Counted from the first letter of the stretch, positions 1 to 8,376 are shown. The stretch is DNA of 15,141 bases from JAKEGN01 sp964465665 (GCA_964465665.1 CAYXKM010000042.1:1-15141); one strand, 5' to 3'. Numbers and translations are program-made. The notes: generated by a model from the sequence alone, not told the origin.

Positions 1-173
1 ATCGCACCGACGGACAGGGCAATCGCGACAAACGAGGACGATGCGATCAGTTTCGCGAACACGCCGGCAGCGTAAAATCCGCCAAGCTGACTCGCGACCA
101 GCGCAAAACAGGCAACCATGCCAATCGCGACGATCGCGAACTGGCGGCGATAGGGGCCGGCCGCTTCAGCCAT
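1..173 (-). CDS. Small membrane protein, N-terminal 57 residues only (possible YhhN-family lysoplasmalogenase)
   Basis: This reading frame starts at the ATG at 173-171 and runs off the left edge, so the C-terminal part is missing. The visible residues show a short hydrophilic N-terminus with basic residues (MAEAAGPYRRQ), a first hydrophobic segment at about residues 12-30 (FAIVAIGMVACFALV) and a second at about 38-57 that begins KLIASSSFVAIAL. A charged Lys before a small-residue-rich helix followed by GA resembles the start of proteobacterial YhhN/TMEM86 lysoplasmalogenases, multi-helix membrane enzymes that cleave the vinyl-ether bond of lysoplasmalogens. That assignment rests on pattern memory over a short stretch and is tentative; that it is an integral membrane protein is firmer. 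Its ATG overlaps the ygiQ stop codon by 8 bases (ATGGCTGA), so the two genes are probably cotranscribed and translationally coupled. Confidence 0.55.
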   Translation of the reverse strand, partial: MAEAAGPYRRQFAIVAIGMVACFALVASQLGGFYAAGVFAKLIASSSFVAIALSVGA

Positions 174-2349
174 CGGCACGCGGTGGCAACCCGGTGTGCT
201 GCGTCAGGGTCTTGCCCTTGCCCTTGCCCTTGCCCTTGCCCTTGCCCATGCGAATGCGCTTCTCGTGCGGCAGCTGCGAATTCTTTCGCCGCGGCGAACG
301 ATGCACGTCGCCCTCGCGCGGCTGGCGCAGCGGCACCAGTTTGCCCTTGCCGGAGCCGATCAGGTGGCCGAGCTTCATTTCCTTCAATGCTTCGCGTATC
401 AGCGGCCAGTTTTTCGGATCGTGGTAGCGCAGCAACGCCTTGTGCAGTTTGCGCTTCTCCGGGGTCTTGACGATTTCTACGCCGTCGCTCTTGTAAGTCA
501 CCTTGCGCAGCGGATTCTTGCCGGAGTGATACATCGCTGTCGCCGTGGCCATCGGCGATGGATAGAAGCCCTGCACCTGGTCCGCGCGAAAGCCGTTCGC
601 TTTCAGCCACAGCGCGAGGTTGACCATGTCCAAGTCGGTCGTGCCCGGGTGCGCCGCGATGAAGTAGGGGATGAGGTACTGTTCCTTGCCTGCTTCGGCC
701 GAAAACCTCTCGAAGAGCTCCCTGAACTTCTCGTAAGCGCCGATACCGGGCTTCATCATCTTGTCGAGCGGCCCGCTCTCGGTGTGCTCCGGTGCGATCT
801 TGAGATAACCGCCGACGTGGTGCGTGACCAGTTCCTTCACGTATTCCGGATCCTGTACGGCAAGGTCATAACGAAGTCCCGAAGCGATTAGTACTTTCCT
901 GACGCCGGGCAGTGCGCGCGCCTTGCGGTACAGGCTGGTCAATGCCGAGTGATCGGTATTCAGGTTGCCGCAGATTCCCGGGAATACACAACTCGGCAGG
1001 CGGCAGGCCGCTTCGATCTCGCGGCTCTTGCACGCAAGCCGGTACATGTTTGCGGTCGGGCCGCCAAGATCGGAAATGACGCCGGTAAATCCGGGGACGG
1101 TGTCGCGGATCTTCTCAATTTCTTCCAGCACCGATTCCTCGGAGCGATTCTGGATGATGCGGCCTTCATGCTCCGTGATCGAACAGAAGGTACAGCCGCC
1201 GAAACAACCGCGCATGATATTGACCGAAAAGCGAATCATCTCGTATGCGGGGATGCGCGCGTCACCGTAGGACTTGTGCGGGACGCGGGCGAACGGCATG
1301 CCGAATACGTAATCCATTTCCGCTGTCGTCAGCGGTATCGGCGGAGGATTGATCCACAGGTCGCGATGGTCATGCGCCTGCACCAGTGCGCGGGCGTTGC
1401 CAGGATTGGTCTCGAGATGCAGGACGCGATTCGCGTGCGCGTAAAGCACGGGGTCGTTGCGTACTTTCTCGAATGACGGCAATCGGATAACACTCCGTTC
1501 GCGGTTACGCTTTGCATCGGGAACAAAGCGCAGCACGTTGTCTGCCTTGCCGGTTTTCTCCTGTTTCGCGGCGCAAGCTTCGCTGTCCTGCGTATTCACG
1601 TAGGGGCTGACGACCTGGTCGATGCGGCCCGGCCGGTCGATACGGGTCGAGTCGATTTCCCACCAGCCTTCCGGGGTACCGTGGCGAATGAACGCAGTGC
1701 CGCGTACGTCGGTGATGTCGCTGACGGCTTCTCCGCGCGCGATGCGATGCGAAATCTCGACGATGGCACGTTCCGCATTGCCGTAAACGAGAATGTCGGC
1801 GCTGGCATCGAGCAGGATCGAGCGCCGCACACTGCCCTGCCAGTAATCGAAATGGGCAATGCGGCGCAGAGAGGCCTCGATGCCGCCGAGTACGATCGGC
1901 ACGTCGTTGTAAGCTTCCTTGCAGCGCTGCGAATACACGAGCGAACAACGATCGGGGCGCTTGCCGCCGATGCCGCCGGGCGTGTAAGCATCGTCGTTAC
2001 GCACTTTCCTGTCGGCCGTGTAACGGTTGATCATGGAATCCATGTTGCCGGCAGCGACACCGAAGTACAGGTTCGGTTGGCCCAGTGCCTGGAATGCATC
2101 TTTCGACTGCCAGTCCGGTTGCGCGATGATGCCGACACGGAAGCCCTGCGCTTCGAGCAGCCGCCCGATGATTGCCATGCCGAACGACGGGTGGTCCACA
2201 TAGGCATCGCCGGTGACGATAACGATGTCGCAGGAGTCCCAGCCGAGCGCTTCCATTTCTGCCCTGGACACAGGCAACAGGGGCGCCGCGCCGAAGCATT
2301 CGGCCCAGTACTTGTTATAGTCGTAGAGTGGCGTGGCGGTCGCAGGCAT
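166..2349 (-). CDS. ygiQ: YgiQ family radical SAM protein (UPF0313)
   Basis: The 727-residue product matches the Escherichia coli YgiQ pattern from end to end (that family member is about 740 residues). Visible signatures are YWAECFGAAPLLPVSR and GDAYVDHPSFGMAI near the N-terminus, GGIEASLRR, and a radical SAM cluster motif CFGGCTFC with cysteines at 382, 386 and 389 that would bind a [4Fe-4S] cluster and S-adenosylmethionine. Later blocks GGYLKIAPEHTE and QVQGFYPSP are also family hallmarks. The reaction is not known. I chose the ATG at 2349, which gives the family N-terminus (MPATATPLYDYNKYW). The frame stays open upstream to 2532, but that part has no family similarity and would run into the divergent deacetylase. 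No clear ribosome binding site precedes 2349. The C-terminus is low-complexity and basic, ending in a (Gly-Lys)6 run encoded by a hexanucleotide repeat. The stop overlaps the next gene. Confidence 0.95.
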   Translation of the reverse strand: MPATATPLYDYNKYWAECFGAAPLLPVSRAEMEALGWDSCDIVIVTGDAYVDHPSFGMAIIGRLLEAQGFRVGIIAQPDWQSKDAFQALGQPNLYFGVAAGNMDSMINRYTADRKVRNDDAYTPGGIGGKRPDRCSLVYSQRCKEAYNDVPIVLGGIEASLRRIAHFDYWQGSVRRSILLDASADILVYGNAERAIVEISHRIARGEAVSDITDVRGTAFIRHGTPEGWWEIDSTRIDRPGRIDQVVSPYVNTQDSEACAAKQEKTGKADNVLRFVPDAKRNRERSVIRLPSFEKVRNDPVLYAHANRVLHLETNPGNARALVQAHDHRDLWINPPPIPLTTAEMDYVFGMPFARVPHKSYGDARIPAYEMIRFSVNIMRGCFGGCTFCSITEHEGRIIQNRSEESVLEEIEKIRDTVPGFTGVISDLGGPTANMYRLACKSREIEAACRLPSCVFPGICGNLNTDHSALTSLYRKARALPGVRKVLIASGLRYDLAVQDPEYVKELVTHHVGGYLKIAPEHTESGPLDKMMKPGIGAYEKFRELFERFSAEAGKEQYLIPYFIAAHPGTTDLDMVNLALWLKANGFRADQVQGFYPSPMATATAMYHSGKNPLRKVTYKSDGVEIVKTPEKRKLHKALLRYHDPKNWPLIREALKEMKLGHLIGSGKGKLVPLRQPREGDVHRSPRRKNSQLPHEKRIRMGKGKGKGKGKGKTLTQHTGLPPRADG
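211..246. repeat. Perfect hexanucleotide tandem repeat, six copies of CTTGCC
   Basis: Six uninterrupted copies of CTTGCC (GGCAAG on the coding minus strand) lie inside the 3' end of ygiQ and encode six Gly-Lys dipeptides. The next unit on the right is CATGCG, where the pattern breaks. Because the unit is six bases, gain or loss of copies by slippage would lengthen or shorten the basic tail without disturbing the reading frame. Confidence 0.97.
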
Positions 2350-2486
2350 CGGTCGGTATCGCGCAGGTCGGGGCAGGGCGGCCGTCCATGATAACCGTTC
2401 CGCGCACATGCCGCCGAACGCCGGGGCGGCCCCCGGCGGGCCAGTGCTGCCGCCACAGCTGCCCTGCATCGCAGAAGGAGAGCCTT

Positions 2487-3473
2487 GTGACCGGATTCCG
2501 CCCCCTGCCAATACTGGGCTTGCTGGCCGCATTTGTTGCCAGTGCAGAGCCGGTTCCGCGCTGGCAGCAGTCGCCGGAACAGCTCAAAGCGGCCGTCTCG
2601 CCGGTGCGCGCCGGCGCCGACCTGACGCCGGACGTCTGGCCGAACGACTCGCGGGTGGCCGTAAGCCTGTCATTCGACGTCGATACCGAACTGGTGTGGC
2701 TGGAAGACGTTGAAGTGCAAAGCCCGTCGACCATGTCGCGGGGTGAGTACGGCGCCCGTGCCGGGCTGCCGCGTGTGCTGGCGCTGTTGCGCAGGCACGA
2801 TATACCCGCCACCTTCTTCATACCGGCCATGAGCATGGAGTTGCACCCGGAAGTGGTGCCGCTGATCCGGCAGGACCCGCGGCATGAGTTCGGTTTTCAT
2901 TCCTACGCGCACGAGAACCCGCTGCGGCTGAACGCTGCCGACGAGCGCGCGGCTTACGAGAAGGGCCTCAGGATTTTTGTATCGCATGTCGGATCACCGC
3001 CGCTCGGATTCCGTTCGGCGGCGTGGGACCTGACGCCGGCAACCATCGATATCGTCAAGTCGCTGGGTTTCCTCTACGACAGCAGCATGATGGCGGACGA
3101 CCGGCCCTATCGGCTGATGTCGGCAGGACGGGACGCAGGGCTCATCGAACTCCCGGTCGAATGGATACTCGATGACTGGCCGTATTTCCAGCTTGACTGG
3201 GGCTCGGGGCAGGTGTCGATGCGCAATGCAGACGATGTGCTGTCCATCTGGCGTGACGAATTCGATGTCGCTTACGACGAGGGCACGATGTTCATACTGA
3301 CCATGCACCCGCAGGTGATTGGTCATCGTTACCGGATGCAGATGCTGGATCGCCTCGTCCAGCACATGAAAAGCAAACCGGGTGTCTGGTTCGCGACTCA
3401 CGCGCAGATTGCACGTTACGTCGGCACCCGTTCCTCACCTGGGGGCGGGGTGCCAGCCGAGGAGCAGGATTAG
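2487..3473 (+). CDS. Secreted polysaccharide deacetylase (NodB-homology fold)
   Basis: The 328-residue product is a metal-dependent carbohydrate esterase type deacetylase, of the subgroup that includes PuuE/allantoinase-like and peptidoglycan deacetylase-like proteins. The first 20 or so residues form a signal peptide (hydrophobic PILGLLAAFVA, likely cleavage after ASA), so it probably acts in the periplasm. Motifs in order are SFDVDTE at residues 62-68 (Asp64 and Asp66, catalytic and metal site), HSYAH at 138-142 (metal histidines), FRSAAWDLTP near 175, and TMHPQVIGHR with His274 and His280. I chose GTG at 2487 because AAGGAG lies at 2475-2480 and this start yields a clean signal peptide. 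An in-frame upstream start near 2328 would add about 53 residues lacking family character and overlap ygiQ. The true substrate (peptidoglycan, exopolysaccharide or a smaller amide) cannot be told. The 3' end overlaps the convergent antiporter gene by 39 bases. Confidence 0.88.
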   Translation: MTGFRPLPILGLLAAFVASAEPVPRWQQSPEQLKAAVSPVRAGADLTPDVWPNDSRVAVSLSFDVDTELVWLEDVEVQSPSTMSRGEYGARAGLPRVLALLRRHDIPATFFIPAMSMELHPEVVPLIRQDPRHEFGFHSYAHENPLRLNAADERAAYEKGLRIFVSHVGSPPLGFRSAAWDLTPATIDIVKSLGFLYDSSMMADDRPYRLMSAGRDAGLIELPVEWILDDWPYFQLDWGSGQVSMRNADDVLSIWRDEFDVAYDEGTMFILTMHPQVIGHRYRMQMLDRLVQHMKSKPGVWFATHAQIARYVGTRSSPGGGVPAEEQD

Positions 3474-4712
3474 GACCGCATAACCTGCCACGTAGCCCAG
3501 CGGAATGAACCAGCCGTATCGCAGCCAGTGGACCACGGATTTGGCCTGCGGGAACTTCGTCGAGATTGCGACACCGGCGGAGGAGCCGAACCAGATCATA
3601 GAGCCGCCGAAGCCGACCGCGAAAGCCAGTGCGCCCCAGTCGTAGCCGCCCTGCTCGAGGGCGAGTTTTGTAAGGGGAATGTTGTCGAACACGGCCGACA
3701 CAAAGCCAAGCCCGAGCGTCGTCTGCCACGACGGTGCCGGCAGGCTTTCCACCGGCATCATCGAAGCCGAGGTCACGAGGCACAAAAGGAACAGGCTGCC
3801 GGTAACGGCCGGAGGCACAAGGTTCCAGCTCGGTGCACGCCATGGCGCGGTCACGAGCACCGTTGTCCAGACCGCTGCTGCGAGAAATGGAAAGCGATCG
3901 GCTATTTCCGTGAAGTATGTATTCACGACGATATTGGCGCCGATCACCGCGCCGAGGATGCCGCTGACGATCGCGAACCTGGCCCAGTCTATGTGCAAAT
4001 CCGACGGCGGATCGCAGACGATGGGCGATATCCGTTGCTGGAAGATCGAGGCGGGTATGGCGATGAAAACGAGTGCGACGGCGGCCGGCAGGAATGCAGG
4101 CGCCACGGCCAGCGGGGAGACGCCTTCGATCCACATCATGGTCGTCGTCGTGTCGCCGACCACGCTTCCGGCGCCGCCGGCATTGGATGCCGCAACAATT
4201 GCCGCCAGGTAGCCGATATGGACTTTGGCGCGGAAAACGGTTGCCGCTATCGTCCCGCCGATGATGGCGGCCGCTATGTTGTCGAGAAATGTCGACATGC
4301 AGAAAATCAGCGCGAGCAATACGGCCGGACCGCGCCAGTCGTCCGGCAGGATCGCCGGTAACCACAGCGGAATGTGGCTTTTCTCGAAATGGTCGGCGAG
4401 CAGGGCAAAACCCACCAGCAGCCCGAACAGGTTCGTCAGAACCACCCATTCGTGCGCAAGGTGCGTGGCAAGGCCGGTGAATCCCGGCACACCGCCGAAG
4501 GTCGTGAAGATCAGTTTGTACACGGTGATTGCCCCAAGGCCAATCAAGGCAACCCGCAGCGTGTGGAAGTGGAAAATCGCGACGCCGAGCAAAGTCAGGG
4601 CGAACAGGAAAAAAGCAACGGGGATCCCGGCAATCGTCGGATCCGTGGCTGCCGCAAGTCCGGCGTCGGCGGAGGCAACTACGACAGTGTCGCCGATAGC
4701 GTCGAGGTTCAT
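3435..4712 (-). CDS. NhaD-like Na+/H+ antiporter (ion transporter superfamily)
   Basis: This 425-residue polytopic membrane protein has about 11-12 hydrophobic segments and the inverted two-half arrangement of the ion transporter superfamily. Each half carries an Asp-Asn motif in a broken helix: STFLDNIAAAI (Asn145) and SAVFDNIPLTKLAL (Asn344). The block AASNAGGAGSVVGDTTTTMMW at about 175-194 is very like the NhaD signature (ANAGGAW..IGDVTTTMLW), which favours sodium/proton exchange at the inner membrane. Annotation pipelines might instead call it a citrate transporter, because CitMHS and ArsB proteins share the fold. The start is the ATG at 4712-4710; the first 25 residues are a mildly hydrophobic Ala-rich lead before the first clear helix at about 30. 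It is divergent from the acetyltransferase at 4802 across 89 bases and convergent with the deacetylase. Confidence 0.75.
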   Translation of the reverse strand: MNLDAIGDTVVVASADAGLAAATDPTIAGIPVAFFLFALTLLGVAIFHFHTLRVALIGLGAITVYKLIFTTFGGVPGFTGLATHLAHEWVVLTNLFGLLVGFALLADHFEKSHIPLWLPAILPDDWRGPAVLLALIFCMSTFLDNIAAAIIGGTIAATVFRAKVHIGYLAAIVAASNAGGAGSVVGDTTTTMMWIEGVSPLAVAPAFLPAAVALVFIAIPASIFQQRISPIVCDPPSDLHIDWARFAIVSGILGAVIGANIVVNTYFTEIADRFPFLAAAVWTTVLVTAPWRAPSWNLVPPAVTGSLFLLCLVTSASMMPVESLPAPSWQTTLGLGFVSAVFDNIPLTKLALEQGGYDWGALAFAVGFGGSMIWFGSSAGVAISTKFPQAKSVVHWLRYGWFIPLGYVAGYAVLILLLGWHPAPR

Positions 4713-4801
4713 ACTGGTGCAACTACCCGGCGGGTTGTTGTTGGTTTTGCTGCACGATATCGTATTTCCGGGATGCGTTGCCGGGAACGAACAAAAGAAA
4801 C

Positions 4802-5251
4802 ATGACCACAGAGATCAGGCAGGCAACCATCCGGCACATCGACGACCTGCTGCCGCTGGTCAGTGCTTACCACGAGTTCGAGGGGGTCGTGCAGGACGCC
4901 GGCACGCGCCGGATGGTCATCAGTACGCTCCTGATGGCGCCGGACCTTGGGCCCGTATGGCTTATCCGCCAGGGCGGGAGCCTCGCCGGGTATATCGCCA
5001 TCTGCTTCGGCTACAGCATCGAATTTGGCGGTCGGGATGCATTTGTCGACGAGTTTTTTCTGCTGGAGCCATTCCGCGGAAAAGGCATCGGTCGGGACGT
5101 CCTGGGCCGCGTCATAGAAGCGTTGCGCAAGGATGGCGTCAAGGCGCTGCACCTCGAGGTCGGCCGGTCAAACGAACGCGCCGGGGCGATGTACGAATCG
5201 GCAGGATTCGTATTGCGCGACCAGTATCACATGATGTCCTGCAAGCTTTGA
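4802..5251 (+). CDS. GNAT family N-acetyltransferase
   Basis: This is a compact single-domain GNAT protein of 149 residues. The N-terminal strand and helix (EIRQATIRHIDDLLPLV) are typical, the central strand region is DAFVDEFFLLEPFRGKG, and the acetyl-CoA pyrophosphate loop is RGKGIG starting at Arg92. The closing motif B is NERAGAMYESAGF. GNATs move an acetyl group from acetyl-CoA to an amine; the acceptor here is unknown. I chose the ATG at 4802; a TTG eight codons upstream (4778) is possible but adds only polar residues. No strong Shine-Dalgarno is present before either. The gene stands alone, divergent from the NhaD-like antiporter and ending 20 bases before the convergent mechanosensitive channel. 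There is no visible link to the kamA operon further right. Confidence 0.88.
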   Translation: MTTEIRQATIRHIDDLLPLVSAYHEFEGVVQDAGTRRMVISTLLMAPDLGPVWLIRQGGSLAGYIAICFGYSIEFGGRDAFVDEFFLLEPFRGKGIGRDVLGRVIEALRKDGVKALHLEVGRSNERAGAMYESAGFVLRDQYHMMSCKL

Positions 5252-5271
5252 AACCCGACCTTGAGCGGTTC

Positions 5272-6573
5272 CTAATCGGGGGTCTGGGGTAACGGCGATT
5301 TCAGTATTACGGTGCGGTGCGGGTAGGGAATGCTGATGCCGTTCTCTTTGAAGATATCCCAGAGGGCTAACAGAACCTGGCCACGGATATTGGTCAGGCC
5401 GTTTTGCGGATCGCTGATCCAGAAGCGCAGCACGAACTCGATCGACGATTCGCCGAAGCTGGTGATCCAGCATACCGGTTCGCGGGACTTGACTACTCGG
5501 TCAACAGTACCCGTCGCTGCCATAGCAAGCTTTGTCACCGCGTGCGGGTCCGAGTCGTAGGACACACCGAACTGCACGTCCAGGCGCACCAGGTCGTCGG
5601 AAAACGACCAGTTGATCACCTGCTGGGTAATGAAATCTTCGTTCGGGATGAGGTATTCGCGCCCGTCGCGGGTGACGACCGACACGAAACGTGCGCGCAG
5701 TTCGCGGATCCAGCCGAAGGTCTCGCCAAGAGAGATCGTGTCACCGGGTTTGATCGAACGGTCAGCGAGAATGATGATACCCGAGATGAAGTTCGATACG
5801 ACTTTCTGCAGACCGAAACCGATACCGACACCGATGGCACCGGACAATACGGTGAACACGGTCAGGTCGATGCCGACAAGAGACAGGCCGCTCAACGCGG
5901 CGACCACGACAAGAATGATTTTCAGGATCTTGCCGATCAGCACGCGCAACGACGGCGTCAGCTCCTGCACCTGGCGTATGCGCTGATCGAGGAAGTTTCC
6001 GGCGCTGATTGCTATCCACAGCATGACGCCGAGCACGAGCAGCCCGCCGATCAGGTCGAGGAAAGAGAGCTCCTTCTGGCCTATCGGCAGCTTGTAGGAG
6101 TCGAGGAAACTGACGACGTCATCGAGTATGTCCAGAAGGCTCAGCGCAACGTAGGTCCAGATACTGAACGAGAGCAGTGTCCGGATCCCTTTTTGGTTGA
6201 TGGTGTGCGAGCCGACGTTGATGACGAACCAGGCGAGAGCGAGCAACAACGCATTCGACAGGATCTTGTCATCGGCTGGCCAGCCGATGCGGCGACTGAT
6301 GAACAGGACAATCGCGCAGAGAATGACGAAGTAGGCCCATTCGGTGCGATCGATCATCGCATTCAGGACCCGTTTCACACCGGGTATGAGTTGGAGCTGC
6401 TCCGTGCGGGTCCTGATACGCGGTTCCACCCACCACGACAGGACGAACGATAGCGTCAGCAGGATCGCCACGATCAGGAACTGGATGACGACCGCCGGCT
6501 GACTGAAATACCCGAGAATCGCGGTGCCGGTGCCGGCCAGTATGGCTGTCAGTTCCTGGAGCTTTTCATCCAC
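5272..6573 (-). CDS. MscS-family mechanosensitive ion channel
   Basis: The 433-residue product is an MscS-type channel with extra N-terminal helices. About four hydrophobic segments lie between residues 25 and 190, followed by the pore region near 215-275. The pore helix and following block (SGAIGVGIGFGLQKVVSNF, then SGIIILADRSIKPGD) are the MscS signature, with Gly/Ala packing positions and the Gln before NF. The soluble beta and alpha/beta vestibule follows (GREYLIPNEDFITQQVINWS) and the protein ends in a short tail. Such channels open under membrane tension to release solutes during hypo-osmotic shock. The start is GTG at 6573-6571; the ATG-less N-terminus MDEKLQELTAIL looks like a natural cytoplasmic lead. 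It follows the SulP gene on the same strand after 125 bases, and no other gene overlaps it. Confidence 0.93.
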   Translation of the reverse strand: MDEKLQELTAILAGTGTAILGYFSQPAVVIQFLIVAILLTLSFVLSWWVEPRIRTRTEQLQLIPGVKRVLNAMIDRTEWAYFVILCAIVLFISRRIGWPADDKILSNALLLALAWFVINVGSHTINQKGIRTLLSFSIWTYVALSLLDILDDVVSFLDSYKLPIGQKELSFLDLIGGLLVLGVMLWIAISAGNFLDQRIRQVQELTPSLRVLIGKILKIILVVVAALSGLSLVGIDLTVFTVLSGAIGVGIGFGLQKVVSNFISGIIILADRSIKPGDTISLGETFGWIRELRARFVSVVTRDGREYLIPNEDFITQQVINWSFSDDLVRLDVQFGVSYDSDPHAVTKLAMAATGTVDRVVKSREPVCWITSFGESSIEFVLRFWISDPQNGLTNIRGQVLLALWDIFKENGISIPYPHRTVILKSPLPQTPD

Positions 6574-6662
6574 GGCAAGTCGTTCCCGGTGTCATTGACG
6601 ATAAAGGGTACCGACCGGATTGCCTCCGCATCAATCAGCGCAACGTGCAATCGCATTAAACC

Positions 6663-6676
6663 AGCGGTCTGCCGCT
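6663..6676 (-). terminator. Short hairpin after the SulP gene, weak terminator candidate
   Basis: In the minus-strand direction the sequence AGCGG-CAGA-CCGCT forms a perfect 5-bp stem with a 4-base loop, 22 bases after the SulP stop. It is followed by GGTTTAA rather than a clean U-tract, so it could be a weak terminator or attenuator between the SulP and MscS genes, or nothing. Confidence 0.25.
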
Positions 6677-6698
6677 ACCCCCCGGCATTCTTGCAGAT

Positions 6699-8339
6699 TC
6701 ACGCCGGCTTCGCATCCGTTGCCGCCGCGCGCGATTCGACAATGGATACTGCGCGGAGTACCGCCTCGTGCCTTGTGGCCACGCGCTCGGTTTCGTGCAC
6801 GAGGTCGAGGATACGCAAGCGGGCGAGGAGCCTGGCCACGTGGAAGTTCAATCCGACGACGATTACAGCTCGCCCGGCGCGTGCTGCGGACTGCATGATC
6901 TCCTCGAGAGCCAGCGCAGCACTGCCGTCCACTTTCGGTACGTCCAGCAGGTCGATGATGAGCACTTCGTAGTCGCTGACTCGCGACATGCGTCGCACCA
7001 ATTCGTTCGCGGCGCCGAAACTCATCAGTCCTGACAGGTGCAGGATCAGGGCCTTGCCGTTGCAGCGGCGGAACAGTATCCGCTCCTCATCGGACAGCAG
7101 GTGTTCGGAATCGGCATGCGAGATCGTGCGGATGGACTCCATCTGCATTTCCGCGGTTTCCTTGACGAAAAGCAGGCTCGCGACAATCATGCCGGCGGCG
7201 ACGGCTGTGATGACGTCGACGAAGACCGTAAGAGCCAGCACGATGATCATGGTGACGAGATCGACGCGTGGGGCACGATGCATGCGGCGCAGATAGCGCC
7301 AGTCGATGACGTCGATGCCGACTTTCAGCAGCACCCCGGCTAGCGCCGCATGCGGTATATGAGAGACCAGCGGCCCGAGTCCGAGCGCAACCAGAAGCAG
7401 CACGACCGCGTGAAACATCCCGGACAACGGGGTCCTTCCGCCTGCCCGGATATTGGTCAGGGTCCGCATGGTGGCGCCCGCGCCGGGAATGCCGCCGAAC
7501 ACGCCGGCGACCAGGTTTCCGATGCCCTGGCCGGTCAGCTCCTTGTCGGAGTCATGGAAGTTCCGGGTGACGTTGTCGGCCACGAGCGAAGTGAGCAGGC
7601 TGTCGATGGCACCGAGGCCGGCTATGACAGCACCAAAAACCAGCATCTGGTTCAGTTCGGCGAAATCGAAAACCGGCAGGTACAGGGCGGGCAGTGAACT
7701 CGGTATGGCGCCAATCACCGGCGCACCCGGAAAGTAGATCACGAGCGCAGTGCCGGCAAGTATGGCCAGTATCTGTGGGGGCACAATTCGCCCTATGCGC
7801 TTCGGTGTCAGGACGCAAATCGCGAATGCCATAACGCCCACCGCAACGGCCAGCCGGTTCGGTTCACCGAAGTCGGCGGGCAGAACTGTTATGGCATTGA
7901 TGACGTTGCCTTCCGTTGGGTAACCCAGCAGCGGTGCAAGCTGCAGCACGATCAGTATGCATCCGATACCGTTCATGAAGCCGGATATGACCGGGTAGGG
8001 CATCAGGTTGATGTAGCGTCCGAGCTTCAGGTATCCGAAGAGGATCTGAAACAGCCCTGCAATCATGACCACAGTGAAGGCTTGTGCCGGGTTGGAGCCG
8101 TAATGCGTGAATACGGTCGCGGCGACAACAGTCATCGGTCCGGTCGGTCCGGAGATCTGGCTGGGCGTGCCACCGAACATTGCGGCAAAGAAACCGACGC
8201 ATATGGCGCCATACAGGCCGGCAACCGGACCTGCGCCCGAAGCGACACCGAATGCAAGCGCCAGGGGCAGGGCAACGATGGCGGCAGTCAGGCCGCCAAA
8301 CAGATCGTTGCGCAAATTTCCAAACGTCAGATTCAGCAT
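6699..8339 (-). CDS. SulP-family anion transporter with STAS domain, BicA-like
   Basis: The 546-residue product has a SulP membrane domain (residues about 10-395) and a cytoplasmic STAS domain (about 425-535, with LILHLSGLMSFGAA and VLIIDLLDVPKVDGSAA). The membrane part resembles cyanobacterial BicA, the sodium-dependent bicarbonate carrier, more than generic sulfate permeases. Shared blocks include GGLTAAIVALPLALAFGVAS, FGGTPSQISGPTGPMTVV, ISGFMNGIG and GAIDSLLTSLVAD. Asp246 and Thr250 occupy the spacing of the BicA Asp258/Thr262 sodium site, and GIPGAGATMRT matches the substrate-site helix except for Arg where BicA has Gly. Sodium-coupled bicarbonate or another oxyanion is therefore the likely cargo at the inner membrane; sulfate remains possible. 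The ATG at 8339 has no strong ribosome binding site. The gene is divergent from kamA across a 329-base regulatory region. Confidence 0.92.
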   Translation of the reverse strand: MLNLTFGNLRNDLFGGLTAAIVALPLALAFGVASGAGPVAGLYGAICVGFFAAMFGGTPSQISGPTGPMTVVAATVFTHYGSNPAQAFTVVMIAGLFQILFGYLKLGRYINLMPYPVISGFMNGIGCILIVLQLAPLLGYPTEGNVINAITVLPADFGEPNRLAVAVGVMAFAICVLTPKRIGRIVPPQILAILAGTALVIYFPGAPVIGAIPSSLPALYLPVFDFAELNQMLVFGAVIAGLGAIDSLLTSLVADNVTRNFHDSDKELTGQGIGNLVAGVFGGIPGAGATMRTLTNIRAGGRTPLSGMFHAVVLLLVALGLGPLVSHIPHAALAGVLLKVGIDVIDWRYLRRMHRAPRVDLVTMIIVLALTVFVDVITAVAAGMIVASLLFVKETAEMQMESIRTISHADSEHLLSDEERILFRRCNGKALILHLSGLMSFGAANELVRRMSRVSDYEVLIIDLLDVPKVDGSAALALEEIMQSAARAGRAVIVVGLNFHVARLLARLRILDLVHETERVATRHEAVLRAVSIVESRAAATDAKPA

Positions 8340-8365
8340 CGGAGTTCTGTTCTAAGAGGCGCCAG

Positions 8366-8376
8366 AGTGTGAACCC
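8366..8376. repeat. Inverted repeat, left copy (AGTGTGAACCC)
   Basis: AGTGTGAACCC here is the exact reverse complement of AGGGTTCACACT's core GGGTTCACACT at 8520-8530. Extending the comparison to 20 bases keeps 17 identities. This copy sits 27 bases upstream of the SulP start, within its leader or promoter. Confidence 0.7.

Noticed and set aside
2316..2321. Extended -10 like element TGTTATAGT as promoter for the deacetylase
   Set aside because: The -35 position (2293-2298) matches poorly and it lies inside the ygiQ coding sequence about 165 bases upstream of the start; not enough to call.
2350..2532. 61-residue upstream extension of YgiQ
   Set aside because: Pro/Gly/Ala-rich, no similarity to the YgiQ N-terminus, and it would run through the divergent promoter region and the deacetylase signal peptide.
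3292..4722. Minus-strand frame of 476 codons
   Set aside because: It is an Arg/His-rich shadow in another frame of the NhaD-like antiporter, which has clear helices and family motifs.
5404..6453. Plus-strand frame of 349 codons opposite the MscS gene
   Set aside because: Acidic, Gln- and Asp-rich composition with no domain; antisense shadow of a well-supported channel gene in GC-rich DNA.
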